64,000 bases of DNA from Pseudisothecium myosuroides (lineage: Eukaryota > Streptophyta > Bryopsida > Hypnales > Lembophyllaceae). The translations under genes were made by a program, and so were the position numbers. The notes under the pieces were generated by a model. The model was not told the origin of the DNA, made no database searches, and worked only from the letters and a program-made list of their open reading frames with translations. The stretch covers positions 3,596,001-3,660,000 of the forward strand of contig OX637297.1 in assembly GCA_951799445.1 (NCBI GenBank), given 5' to 3'. Below are positions 46,221 to 58,379 of the stretch, one piece after another (position 1 is the first letter of the stretch; each line of letters starts with the position of its first letter).

Positions 46221-48049
46221 TTTTTAGGAGCTACGCGGATATAGGTCCCTCTTAACTCCTATATGCCCAAAACCTTCTTTTAGTTTTACAGATTTGCTAT
46301 ACCGATTTGAAGTCTTCCGATCCGCTTTTCACATGTCAAATCTTGAAACTGGTTACATTCAAAAATATGAAGTTCAATGGGATAACATGTATAACCCCTA
46401 TCAAATAAGCTATTTAATTACTCAAAATGAAGCTTTTACTTACAAATAAGCTAAAAGTTCAGGAACTTCAATTGCAAATTTTTACTACAAAATAGATAAG
46501 CCAAACCCTTCAAACACTATTATCTACTATATTGCCTAGACATCTAGTTCCTTGGTCTGTAAGTGGAATCGCTTTGTACTTCATCAGTGTCAGGGTCCGT
46601 ATCCTCATGCAACTCTGGGGGGCTCCTATTGTCCCTCGAGCTCTCGTTCTCGTCATCTTCTCTTGTTACTGGTTCATTTTGTATCTCACATTCAATCTCA
46701 GAGTTAAGGTTCCGTACTTCAATATCTTGACCACCCGGGACTTCCGTTGGCACCAATTGCTTCGTGAGCCTCCTTGCATTGGTGGTTCCATCAATGTTGG
46801 ACCCTTCTCTATTTGGTTGACCAACAATTTGCGTGGAACATCTCGCCCCCATGCTATATTGTTGGACAACCTTGTTTACATGTTTAATATTCCTCTGTGT
46901 CCTCTCATCTCTATTCCTGAAACGCTTCTTTCTTCCTTTTTTGCGTCCATGCACTACACGTGATGATTCTCCAAAGCTAGATAGAGGTGAAGGTTGAGTG
47001 GGCTGTGGAGCTGAGCCACGAACGTCTTCATCAACGCTTGATATTGCACGTCGGTGTCCAAGCAGCCTTGCTAGAGGGGTAGGAATAGACCTCCTGACTG
47101 TAGCAAAGTTCGTGGCTCGTCCACAATTGAAGGGTACATTATGCATCATGTTCAGGACTCTATCCAATGGAACATTATCTGAATCATATTCCCCAACATT
47201 AGATGTTCGAGTGTTTCCTTCATTTAATACTGCTGAAATTGGAATTCTCTCGTGTGGCACTTCATCAACGAGAGGTGCCTCTCCTTGCCATTCACTTCCT
47301 AAACTTCTACGTGCAGCGCTCCGAAGATTCATTGTTGGGCTCAAAGGCACCCGTGCTAGTACCGGAGATCTCGTCCGCCGTGATGATGCTGCCATAGGAC
47401 TACGTAAGCCTTCTTCGTTCAATACTGCAGGAATTGGAAGTCTCTCATGTGCCACTTCATTGATTGGAGGTGCCTCAGCTTGCCGTTCACTTCCCCAACT
47501 TCTACGTGCACCGCTCCAAAGATTCATTGCTAGGCTCGAAGGCACCCATGCCGATACTAGAGATCTCGTCCGCTGTTCTGATGCTAGCATAGGACTATAT
47601 AAGCCTTCGATGTCCAAATCGGGAGTTACTTCCCTCAGCGGCGATAAATCCTCTATCGGATCTGCATGCCACGCACGAACACGGACCGGTGAGGGTGAAC
47701 GTAAGACTTCTTCCTCAGTTTGATTGTTCCCATCATTGCCAGCCGCAAACATATTTGGATAAAAATGTTGTCGTCGATAAGGAGACACATGAGGAGGAAT
47801 CATTGCAACCCAGATATTGCCACGTAGACACTCCTCTTCGTCCCTTCGGTTCTCGTTCGCTTCTATGAAATCGGAAATCACTTCTTCCTCATCTTTCGAT
47901 TCCAATGGCTCATCGTGCTCTGAAGCCTCATCCTCATCTACAAGGAGGTCCTTGTAGAAAAGAATAGGGTTATTGTCGTAACACAAGAAAGCACAAATCC
48001 CTCCTTTAGGTGTTAAATTAGTGTAAAACACCTTAGATGACTCGTGTAT

Positions 48050-51000
48050 CGTTCCCACAGGATTTCAACTCATAGTTTCCTCAAAATTCCCGGAACAGGA
48101 TCCGGAATACAAACCCAAGACAAAAGGAATCCGGGATTGAAATTTGGAAACTATACTTCCCTATCCGTACTCCTTCAACTTCTCCCTATTTCAACCTAGT
48201 TCTCAAACATATTACCAATCAACAAGAACTAGGTTTGAATCTCTTCCTGAAAATACCAGTAACTTAGTATCCTACTTGACTAAATGAGGAACCAGGATGA
48301 GTGTTGTAATCCTGTACCTTTCCCGGATCCGGATCTAGTAAGCAAAGTGAACCATATTATAGTTTAACCTCTTCATTAGAGGGATCCGCTTTTGAGATTT
48401 AGGAAGGATACGTAAATCCTACCCTCCACTAGATTAAAGTGGCTGAAGTTCCACTAAAAGAGAAATAATAAAGAAAACAAAGAAAGCTGAAATGCAAGTT
48501 TTTCCTCACAGCTAATCCGGGAAATTACCTCAGACTAGAAGGTCACTCAGGAAACCCCTATAGTCCCACAAATACTACAACGATAGACCTATCCGGGTAG
48601 AACTCCAAGAGCTGGATCGGGTACCTCATTAACTAACAGATCCCATCTACCTTCTCGTTCCTCTCTTCCGGATATAGTAGGACCTCATCAGACGTTGGCT
48701 AACGCTCGAACTTCAATATGAAGACTCACCTAACCTAAGAATGGCTATCCCGCTCAGAAGAAATCCAAGGAACATCAATAGCTGGAACTTTCTCTTAGTA
48801 TGCAAGATGTCTTTAACCAATCCAAATACTCCCAGAACCGGATCCAGACAAAATCCGGGGATGACTCTTCTCCTCAAATCTTCACTCCCAGCATACCTGA
48901 ACTCACAGTGATCAAAACACCGCCTAACCCCTCAACACAAGACCAAGACTTTTCAGACCAGTACTCATGGAGTTGAAATCCAAGCTTTCTTTTCAGAAAT
49001 GGAAATAGGAAAACAAGAATATGAAAACGCCCAAGGTTGAAACTAACTTCCAACTCCTAAATAACAACTCAAGGGAAACCCTAAAGGTCCCCAAAAATCC
49101 AAAGTACAGGACCAAAGAATGACACGCGTCATTCCTTATCCAACTAAGTTGACTTCCTACCAGTTGATCCGCAAAATGTGGATCTTAGATCCTAATAACC
49201 CGGAAACTAAAGTCCAGGTGCATCTTACTAAGAAGCAGCTAACTAACTGCTTCCTTCCTACCAAAAACTTGAGTTCTAATATTAACCATGCAAGGATTAA
49301 CTCAAGGAACTTCTTAACTACTTCTTGGCCTTCTTCGGGGTAGGTTCCTCTTTGCCTGCTCCTTTCCGGGGTGGTTGTTTCCGGATTGGGGATGGCTTGA
49401 CTCCCTTCGATGTCGTCCCCTTTGATGGCGTCTGTGCCTTACCCTTGAGCTTGGAAGGAGAAATTGTCTCTAGGTCTGAATCTTCCTCTGATTCAGAATC
49501 CGGAATCTTTATTGGCTGGGATCCGGATTCCGTTGGACTATCCTCTTTCTCCAACGTGCTTGGTGACTCTTCTTCCTCCAAGTGATCACTCATGGGGGAC
49601 ACCTCTCTGTCGCGCTTGGCTGTTGTCTTTTTCTTCGTCGTGCTGGGGACCTTCGGGGACTGCTTCGAATCCTTACTTTGCGGGGTCCCGAAGTCGGATC
49701 CGGACTTCCGGGTCTTCTCCTTGGATCCGGATGCACGTACTAAACCCTCCCCTTCCTCAGACTTCAGCTTGGAGGTTCCCTTCCCAGGTGTCTTCTCCTC
49801 CTTCTGCTTGTCTTTCGGCTTCGGTATTACGGGTGGGGATATGGGCGCCTTCTTGGTATCTTGATAGAATCCCGACTGCTGGAGTACATCCCGGATCTCA
49901 TACATCATCTTCTCCATTGATGTTGAATACTCCGCCAGCACCAATACTGTCTTCACTGCTGCCTCAGATCCCTCTTTCAGAATCCCTTCGTCAAACAACT
50001 TTGCTTTGTTGATCATACTACCCGAGTAGGATACAAAGCTCCGGACTTTACGAAGCATGTCCTCAGCATGAGAGGAAAGTTTCCTAATCTCCTTGCTTCC
50101 TGCCTCACTCTTCTCTAACTTTCGGGTCAGTTCCTCATTCCTCTCGGTCAACTCCTTAACCCGGGTCTCCCGCTTCCGGGACTCTCTATCTCGAAGTAAA
50201 CCCTCTACTTTCTTTGCGAGTCTGGCTACCTCGATTCCACCAAACAGTCCGCACACATCCTGGACCGCTCCTCTCTCGGCACTCAGCTCCTCACGAATCC
50301 TCTCGAGATCCTTAATAATCCTCCCAAGCGACTCATCCCGTAAACTTTCCGGTTCCGGGGACTCTCTTTGTTTACTCTTGAGTTTCTGCTTCCGGGGTGA
50401 GACTATGATCCACTCTGAGGATTCTTCCTTCTTTTCTGAAGATCCTCCCTCTGATTCCTCTCCTACCTCTTCCTCCTGCTTCTTAGGAGGAATGATATTA
50501 AACTTCTGGATGGTGGCTGCAGCCTTATAGGTCGTCCTCTCATGAGCTCTAAGTGTTCCTAGATAATCATAGAGGTGGAAGAGAAAGGGGCCTATTGTTG
50601 TGGCCTTAGTGTTACCCAGGGAAGAGACCATCTTTCCTACTAAATCCCTCACTATCTCTCCCCAAAATACCTTCCTTTCTCCGCTCAGGGCACCAAAGAT
50701 TGTGTTCGCCCAAGTCACTGTGATCCGGGATGGCCATTCCGGATACAGGATCGGAACTATGAACTCCAGCACTCTTCTCTCCCTAGCATCCTTGCAGTCC
50801 GCAATAAGGTAACCATCCTTCTTGTGGGGAGTGTCAGAAAACTTACCTTCGACAAATTTGTGTGTCCGGGAAGCCATCCCGTCTCCTGAGCGAGGAAAGT
50901 CGTAAACCGCCTTCTAAGTTTCGAGGGTCCATTTCCTTGGCAGCACTCAGTGCGTCTTGTCCCACTCGTTAGACTGGTCCCTTGTCAGCTCCCAAATCAT

Positions 51001-51780
51001 CTCATCATCCCTCAGGCTCCATGGTCGACGTAGGAATCCGAGGCATCTGATTTGACCCAAGTCCTCCTCTAACTGCTTCTGTTGAGTCTTGTCTTCCGGG
51101 ATAACCGGATGGATAGTCTTGGTCTTGAAGATGACGGCCCCACTACCTTCACCCTTCACCATTGTACTCAAAAGTTTGCCCTCACTCTCTCAAACACAAT
51201 TCTCACACAATCTCTCAACTATAAGCAGCTACAGATCCCTTCTCACAAACTCCGATACTATCCTGTCCGGATTCGGAAACTAGGAACTCTCTTTCTTCAC
51301 GATCTGATCTGCAAACCACTGCTCTGAAAACCCCAGGGATGCTCCAAAATTCAGAATGAGAAATGAAGGCGGAAGTTTCCCATTCTTGGGTTTTTCCTTA
51401 GCTATCCGTTTCCACCCGTTTTAGGGTTACCGTTTCCGCCGCAATCTCGGAAGACTGTGACCATTTAAACGACTTTCCCTAACTCCCGGTAGAGCCGTTG
51501 GATCGCAGGATTGCCCTAACGGCTTCCTGCTAGCTCTCTGGTATCCTCCGGCACATATCTACACCCGGCCCGGGACTTGGGGTAACTTCCGAATTGATAC
51601 CCTGTTCCGGATCCGGTTCCGGTTTTCTGGTCAAATCGAGAAATTCTAATTCCCCTTCTTAACCTGTTTATCTGTTTACAGTTATCCTAAAACAAAAATA
51701 TCTTAATTTTGGTAAAACTCGTATTTAAGCTCTATAAAAGCTTAAAATTTTTACCATTTCTAACTCTTTTCTCTATATTA
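48050..51780 (-). mobile_element. Element C, copy B, nested in the hAT intron
   Basis: About 3.7 kb, GC-richer than its surroundings, with the protein frame on the minus strand and ~1.2 kb of 'ccgga'-containing non-coding DNA (48.06-49.3 kb) on its 3' side. It lies wholly within the intron 51,793-47,951. It is the better preserved of the two copies. Exact ends and target duplication are not resolved; no reverse transcriptase, integrase or terminal repeats seen. Confidence 0.55.
49318..51171 (-). pseudogene. Element C protein, copy B
   Basis: A 618-codon frame with only two breaks, TGA after 'EWDKTH' and TAG after 'WTLET', at about 50,945 and 50,905. Aligned with copy A, the TAG falls on a Trp ('VWAKVYEF' against 'T-KAVYDF') and the TGA near an Arg, both explained by C-to-T type changes. 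The globular N-terminal domain ends near residue 220. A predicted coiled coil follows (heptad-rich 'ELTERNEELTRKLEKSEAGSKEIRKL' region), then a Lys/Ser/Pro-rich tail. There is no zinc knuckle or protease motif. Best described as gag-like or plant-transposon-protein-like; function unknown. Confidence 0.55.
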
Positions 51781-54059
51781 CTAGCTAACTTGCCTTATCC
51801 TTCCATTTTGTGTTCCCACAATTGTGTCCACGTTTCTTACGTTCCAGTTTGTTGTTCGTGTAAATGTATACCAATGTCTCGGCCTTGGATGTGGCTAGGC
51901 GGTTTCGCACTTTATTGTGCACAAATGAATACATGCTCCAATTTCTTTCACATGAAGATACTAAGCACGTCAACCCAAAAAATCTCTTTGCAATCTTTGG
52001 AAGAGCATTGCCACCCACTTGGTTCCACCACTGATGAAGGAGTAATTTACATTGATTGATATCAGGAGCCTCCAACAAGGGGTCGAATGGACCAGTCTTC
52101 TCTTCAAATTGCGTCAGCTCCATCATTGCCTCATAAAAAGACACTCCCAATGGCACGCTCATTTTTTGTATGACTCGATTCAAGGCTCACTTGGCTTCTC
52201 CATCGTTAGGAATGGAAGGTAAATTTGTCAAGAAGGGGTTCACTAGTGCCCCCGCAAAGTGAAAGTCTATTCTCATCAACTTCCAACGAGAGTCAAATTG
52301 CTTCTCGTATCTAGCTCAAACTGCCTTTGTCTGAGACTAAACACGTGGGTTCTCAACTTTGCCATTATTACCCAAGCTTGAGGCATAGTCGGAATTTTGC
52401 CATCAAAATGACAAAGAGCCAGGAAGACGGGCTCTACCATGTACAAAAAATTGTCGCACCTTGTCCAGAATTCATTTGCTTTTATGTTTGTCTGACACTC
52501 CTTACCTTGGGCAAGAAGTATGCGCCCGTTTTTCCTCTGCTCCAAACTGAACTCAAATGCCATGTAGGTATCATCACTGACCACAAAGTTCAACGCTTGA
52601 TGTAACTCTATCAAGCTGTCTATCATCAAGAAGTTGGTGGCAAAGCGTGTTTGAATTGGAAGTCTCAACGACTTGTTCGGTGTCACTTCCGAAACAAAGC
52701 CAAAGTAGATTAGTATTTTTTTATGTACTTCACTATATCCCTATAGTCTACCACCAATTCCTTCATCCTCAAATCTTTTCCCCAATCTTCCAAAAGTAAG
52801 TCTAGGATGTGTGCTGCACACCCTTGTTTATACATATGAGGGTACTTTTCTTCAAAGCTTGTCATGGCCCCTGTCATTACTGTAGCATTGTCCGTACAAA
52901 GTTGCACAATATTGTGAGGGCCAACCTCCTCTATGTATTTCGACATCTTCTCCGTCGTATAGGTAATGTCCTTTCTATCTCCCGTGTTATCCACCGATCT
53001 CAAAAAGACATCCCCAGTAGGACAGACCAGCATCATGTTCATCAATGGACGCACATTGGTATCAAACCAACCATCCAAATAAAAAGTTGCTCCGTACTAG
53101 CTGATAGAGTTCTTCGTCCGCTCAGAGACCACCTTTGTAACGGCTACTTTCTTCACATCTATCATCTTTGTTCGTAGTGCGTTGTACGATGGCGGGTGGT
53201 ACACAATTCCAGCTGCTGCCGTTTCCTTGACTGCGTTCACAAAGGCAGGGTGCTGCACAACATTGAATGCAATGTTGGCCTCATAAAAGAAAGAAGCCCA
53301 AATCTTATCCAACTTCTACCAGAGGCCCACCTGTAACGCCTCATCCATACTTCTTTGACGGGAAACGCAAGGCCGATTAGGCCTTCTCTGGACTACGGCG
53401 GGAGTGGAATCTACTGAATTGGGAGTAGGAGTTGTTGTTTCGTTCATGCCAGTAGGGTTCGCTGAGACTTCCACCTCCACGTCCACTACAGGCTGAACAA
53501 GGGACTCTGCTACTGCATTGCCTACACTATCGGGAACTGGTGCCTCATACATCTCTTTGTAGCTCATGGATTTAGGAACAACCCCTCCACAATTTTCAAA
53601 CTTCTCACGTACACACCTTGGCATTTCCTTACAACAATCTGATGTGGAATTACTGCCATGTCCAAAATGAATCAATGCCCTCTTTCGTACAAATGCTATG
53701 CTCCATCCACAAAAAATGCATTTCCGAGGATGGACCAAACCGTCATTTTTGGTACCCAAAACAAGCCAAGGGTCCCACTCCTTCGTGGCCCTACATGTAT
53801 CGTTTACATTTGCTCCCCTCTCCACACCTCGTCCAGCCATAATGAAAACCCACTATGGATTCAGAGAAAAATATTGTACCAATTGACATGATAAAGTATA
53901 GAAAGTTATGACAAAGTCACTTGCTAAAAGAGGTCTTGTGAACCCCTTAAAGCAAGGTTATTGCCCTCCGATGAACCAAAACGTCAGCAGGAAGCCTCTT
54001 TCAAAGATTCAAGTCCAGAGTCTAATCATCGGAGCAAGTTGAGAGACTAATGTTGCCCC

Positions 54060-54440
54060 CTAGCTTTATAGTAACGAACTCCCTAGACCCGAGGTCGCCC
54101 CCTCAGCGACTGCGGATCCACATGTCTGAACCTGAAATTGCCGAAAGGGCGACTGCGGCTAAAGGGCGACCTCGCGTCAACCCAAAGTGTGACCTTGGGT
54201 CCTAACTGCAATTTTGGAATTTTGGGCGACCAAGGATTCGAAACCAACCTCGCGGAGAAGAGGGCGACCTCGTGTCCGAGGACAAACTTGTGTCCTTTGC
54301 TTATTCGACCTTGTGTCCTCTGCTAGGGAGAACTTGGGTCGTCTGCTAGGGCGATCGCATGTACAAGTGGCGACCTCGAGTCTTCTACTAGCTTGGCCAA
54401 CCTCGGGATTAGAGCGACTGCGGGTACAAGGCAATTTCTT
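54060..54440. promoter_or_regulatory. GCGACCTCGGGT motif array upstream of the hAT gene
   Basis: About a dozen motif variants ('gcgactgcgg', 'gcgacctcgcgt', 'gcgacctcgtgt', 'gcgacctcgagt') begin ~220 bp 5' of the hAT ATG at 53,840. Position and density suit a promoter or subterminal binding region. Confidence 0.65.
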
Positions 54441-54479
54441 TTTCCCTTCCCTGAGAGTGCGACCGGTAAAAATATACAA

Positions 54480-56240
54480 AACTCTGATGTAGCGTAACCT
54501 TTTAATCCCTAAATTCACAAGGCCTTCTATGAACTTTGGGGAATTGCTTGAAATTGACCAAAAAAACAACTTTTTAAATGGTTGTATTTTTTCCTTTATT
54601 ATAAACATACCAATTCTAATTAGACATGTGAGAGATCACTGAAAAGAAAAGAAAAATATCACTTATGATTCAAAGATTATAATAACTGATCGTGAGGGGC
54701 TTGAAATACTGGAAGTCACTTGAAGTCTTTCAATCCTCTTTTCACATGCCAAGTTTACAAAGGTGGTCACCAAAAAATTTGAGGTAAACGACCTATTCTA
54801 CATAACCCTAATCAATTCATGGCTTCTCAAAATGTACTCTCCTTTTTCTTTAGGATTTCAAGTCTAAGGTGATTTCAACTCCAAGATCCAGTGCATTCCA
54901 GGTTCAGCTCCAAGTCAAGCCTTCAACAAGACAAAAAGTCATGATCACAATGGACACCCTTTCTAATGAATTTCTAAGGAGATTTTGTGTACTTCTGTGG
55001 GGCACTTCAATAAAACTTGTTCTGCCTTCTCATGTTTGTATACATCATTCCAAATTGTCGTATACATACTAAACTGTAAAGAATTTGACGCCCGTTGTTT
55101 CTTAACCCCTAAAGGACCGTTTGTTGCCTCGAGGGACAATTTGGGTCCAGGTAGGTTCCTGCGGTCTCAATTTTTTGTGAATTTTTTGTGATTTTCTCAG
55201 GGCGTGTATTTTTGTAAGAGCTTTGTGAATATATAATTTTTATTTTAATTGATGCCCAGGAAAAAAAGTTATGGCATAATAAGCAACAATGCAGTTTGGC
55301 GGGCAGCACCAAAAAAATCACAAAAAATCAAAATAATTTTTTTTCAATTTTTTTTTCAGAGATTATATTTTTGTCTACATGTGAAGCTTTATTTCATTCA
55401 ATTTGGACTAATAATGAGAAAGTTAGGGACAATCTTAGTTTTTTGGGCAATCTAAGCATCTTCTAGGCAAAGTAACTTTTAGAATTCATTTTTGAATGCA
55501 ATTTTTAAGAATTTAAGAAAAAATTGTTGGAATGGGTTAGATTTTCTTGCTAGAACAATCTTACTGTTGGGATTATTGTGATTCAATTCCATCTAAAAGC
55601 TATTAACAATTTAGTATTTTCTTCAATCTTCAACCCGTTTCTACTTAACAATTTTTTAATGAGTGAAAATTAAGTGTTTTTTTGCCTAAATTTTTTTGGG
55701 AGATTTTCAACTCAACTAATTAACATAAATAAGTAGAAAATTAAAATCAAGAGTGCAAAAAACTTGAACTAAAAAGATTCAAAGACAAAAAATCTAATTA
55801 AGCAAGGTGCTCAAAAACTTGTTTCTTTCACTTTAAAGGCATATATCTTGCAATCTACACAGTCAAAGTTTCTGAAATTTCTTCCACGTATTCATATACT
55901 AGTCAAGTATAGGTATAGTTGGATATGCAAAAAAAATAATTTTTAAAGTTTTTTGCTCTTCACAATAGAAATGGCAGTTTTGAGTGTAGTTTGATGGAAA
56001 AAAAAGCCTCGGTCCTTTAGGGATTGAAGTATTCGCTATTTCACAAACACACAAACGATGGAATTCATGTTCATATGTTTTGCCTCATCAATGAAGCACA
56101 TGCAATTCACCATACTTGCTCTGCAATGTTCAAAATGGATGGTACCTTTTATTATATATACATGTCGTGGAAAGTACATAGCCTTAGTATAGCATCGCAA
56201 TAAGAATACCAAGTCATTCAAAAAGCACCTTGCCCTTCTG
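54480..56240. other. AT-rich spacer with a direct-repeat module
   Basis: 54,480-54,970 shares order and wording with 60,700-61,130: 'ctagacatgtgagagatc', 'caaagattataat', 'ttttcacatgccaagt', 'caatcaattcatggcttctcaaaatgtactct'. A weaker copy is at 46,210-46,450. In all three places it follows a GCGACC motif array, so array plus module form one recurring cassette. 55.0-56.2 kb is AT-rich without a gene. Confidence 0.6.
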
Positions 56241-56261
56241 TTTCTCTTTCTCAGCTTGTTG

Positions 56262-57797
56262 CTAGTGGATCACCACTCTCTCTTCTCTTTTGTCCTTACC
56301 CTTCCAATCGATCTTGGAAAAATATCCTTGCTCCCAACGTTTGATTATTAACTGATTGAAAGTAATATAAGCCTTGTTGGTCCCTTTGAGCTCTTTCAAG
56401 ATCATTTTGTCTCTTAGATGACGGCCTAACTTCTCCTTCAGTTCCGCTACTTCCGTTTGACATGTCTCATCTTGCGTAGCAAATTTTTTCCAACCGTACA
56501 CATCCACGACACGGTCAAGAGGGGCTCCGTCTTTAATTTCTTCTAGGAACTGTAACCTCGATCGTGCCACTTCCAAGCGTTGCTTTTCTATGTGCACCTG
56601 TTCTCGTCCCTTCTTGCACTTTCCAATTAGTTCAACAAGCCTTTCCTTTGCAAATGAGTTACTACAAGATTTGAATTTGCGGTCTCTGGAAAATTTGAGG
56701 TAGAATGCTTCCAACTCTGATATCTCTTGCGCTGCCAAACAAGTTCGCCCAGTTCCAATTTTTGCTTGTAGGCTTGCCACAACATTGCCAAGTAGATTTT
56801 GCATGGTCGGCTTCCACAAAATATTGCATTCTTCTCGTTTGCCAGCCAAATCTTCTTGAATCCCCCTGAATTGACGTTTATAAATCCCTTTCATGAAGGA
56901 AGAGGGAGACTCCTCGTAAGGGACATCTTCAAGGTATTCCCCTTTGAACGGTGCGGGTTCTACAAAAGGCACTCTCATTGCAAAAGGCACCACCACTTCT
57001 GGAATTTGGATATCTTCATCCAAATGATGATTGTCACCCTCTGGCCGGAGTGAAAGGACATACTGTAGTATTTCCTCATCATAAAGAAGACCGACCCCCT
57101 TTGGATCTACCACTACGAGAGGGGGTACGTATATTGCCAAGTCTTGGCTCCCCCCTACATACCCTTCTTTTGCTACCGCCAGTGGTAAATCTTCATCCAT
57201 GGATGTGGCTTCCGATGGGCCCGCATTGTCGGGAAAAAGGTCTTCAACCAAATCATCTTCACTATCATAGCTTGGATGGTCAAACCAAATGAATTCTTCA
57301 TCGGGCACTCTACACTTGATAAACTTCGTTAATCCTAGCCCAGTCCGCAAAGTGGAGGATGGACCTGCCTTCGGAATGTCTTCGGTGATCGGAATGTTTG
57401 CTTCCTTTGCTCCCTTCATGGTCCTCCAGTCTACCTTTCGCTCCAAGATGACCTCCGTGTATACCATTATACATATGAACAAATTGACTTCATTCCTAAT
57501 CACCATAGCTATATTGTACATCGCTCAATTCACTTCGATACACCGTTGCACAAATGCCTCATGGGTGCAATAATGAAGATTGGCCACATTCCTACTCAAA
57601 TGGTGATGATGTCGATGACAAGGGAATAGTTTGTCGATGTGGCACCATCCCACAAACGCCTTACAGATGTTCCCTATCCACACCCCTTGAATTTCCCTCC
57701 AACTATGATAGGCCTTTGCCTGCGGGTCAAGAAGGATGCATCGTTGCCTAGGCTAGCTCTTTCCTTTCGGCTTGGTCTTCTTCTTGTCGACGCCCAT
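56262..57797 (-). pseudogene. Unrecognised 511-codon gene with two in-frame stops
   Basis: The ATG at 57,797 ('MGVDKKKTKPKGKS') opens a frame that continues to 56,262 apart from TAG (about 57,754) and TGA (about 57,524). The uninterrupted part is 419 codons from ATG 57,521. It has an acidic segment ('DHPSYDSEDDLVEDLFPDN') and then a helical, probably coiled-coil C-terminal half ('KKGREQVHIEKQRLEVARSRLQFLEEI', 'TEVAELKEKLGRHLRDKMI'). No catalytic motif or known family was recognised. The GCGACC array at 58.08-58.27 kb lies just upstream, linking it to the hAT and kinase-like genes. An accessory gene of the same large element is the simplest reading. Confidence 0.5.
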
Positions 57798-58074
57798 TGT
57801 ATACGATTTCTACTTGAAAGACTAAAAAACTAACTAAATCAGCTATACTAGGATCCAGGTGCTAGCAGCTATACAAGTATGAAAACCCTAGCACCGGTCC
57901 AGTTCACAATTACAAAAATACGTCCAATCACAAGAAACTAACGTCGCACCAATCTCAAACAAGGATATCCGGGTTTAGCGTATATGGAACGAAAGCAAAG
58001 ATAATGAATTGGAAAGGGACAAAATATCCCCCTTGCAACTCAAACCCCTAGCTCACAAGCACGCAGTCACCCAC

Positions 58075-58275
58075 TTCGAGGTGGATAACAGGCCATGCGC
58101 AAAGCCAAGAGTGGACCACGGGTGGGGAGACCACTGATATACCCGCAGTCTCTTGGGGGCGTGTGCGAATCCGACAGTGGGTGCAAAAAGAGGGAACACA
58201 CCCCATTTGAAATTCCCGCAATTTCAGAGGGGCGACCTTGGGTTGGGCAACCTCGGGCGCTTTTCTGGGAGAAGA
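58075..58275. promoter_or_regulatory. GCGACC motif array upstream of the 511-codon gene
   Basis: Motif variants 'ggggcgaccttgggt', 'gggcaacctcgggcgc' and, on the other strand, 'ccacgggtggggaga' sit ~280 bp 5' of ATG 57,797. Fewer and looser copies than at 54 kb. Confidence 0.5.
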
Positions 58276-58379
58276 TCCATGTTCTTAAATTCAAGCATTA
58301 AGTTGGCCAGCTCCGTCTTAGCTGTTATTCTTTTTTGGTTTAGAGAATGCAATGGTAATTTCCATTTATCATTGAATTA

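Larger units (their letters stand above)
46544..53840 (-). pseudogene. hAT-family transposase (BED, DUF659, hATC), decayed
   Basis: The N-terminal BED-like finger ('HPRKCIFCGW', 'RALIHFGHG', 'DCCKEMP') is followed by the DUF659 region ('YLDGWFDTNVRPLMNMM', 'VQLCTDNATVMTGA', 'GCAAHILDLLLEDWG') and the hATC dimerisation domain ('FFGLTCLVSSCERNWSMYSFVHNKVRNRL'). An intron with a GC donor (GATAAG|GCAAGT, exon end 51,794) and an AG acceptor (exon start 47,950) joins 'TKWKDK' to 'DLLVDEDEASEH' in phase 0; it holds element C copy B. The last exon adds 468 residues: acidic stretches, a tandemly duplicated ~66-residue unit and a basic patch ('GRKKGRKKRFRNRDER'). Breaks are an in-frame TAG before 'YGATFY' (about 53,095), a frameshift in a run of A's (about 52,715) and further shifts before hATC. 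Confidence 0.8.

Noticed and set aside
46998..47723. 241-codon plus-strand frame
   Set aside because: It is the antisense shadow of the duplicated C-terminal exon of the hAT transposase.
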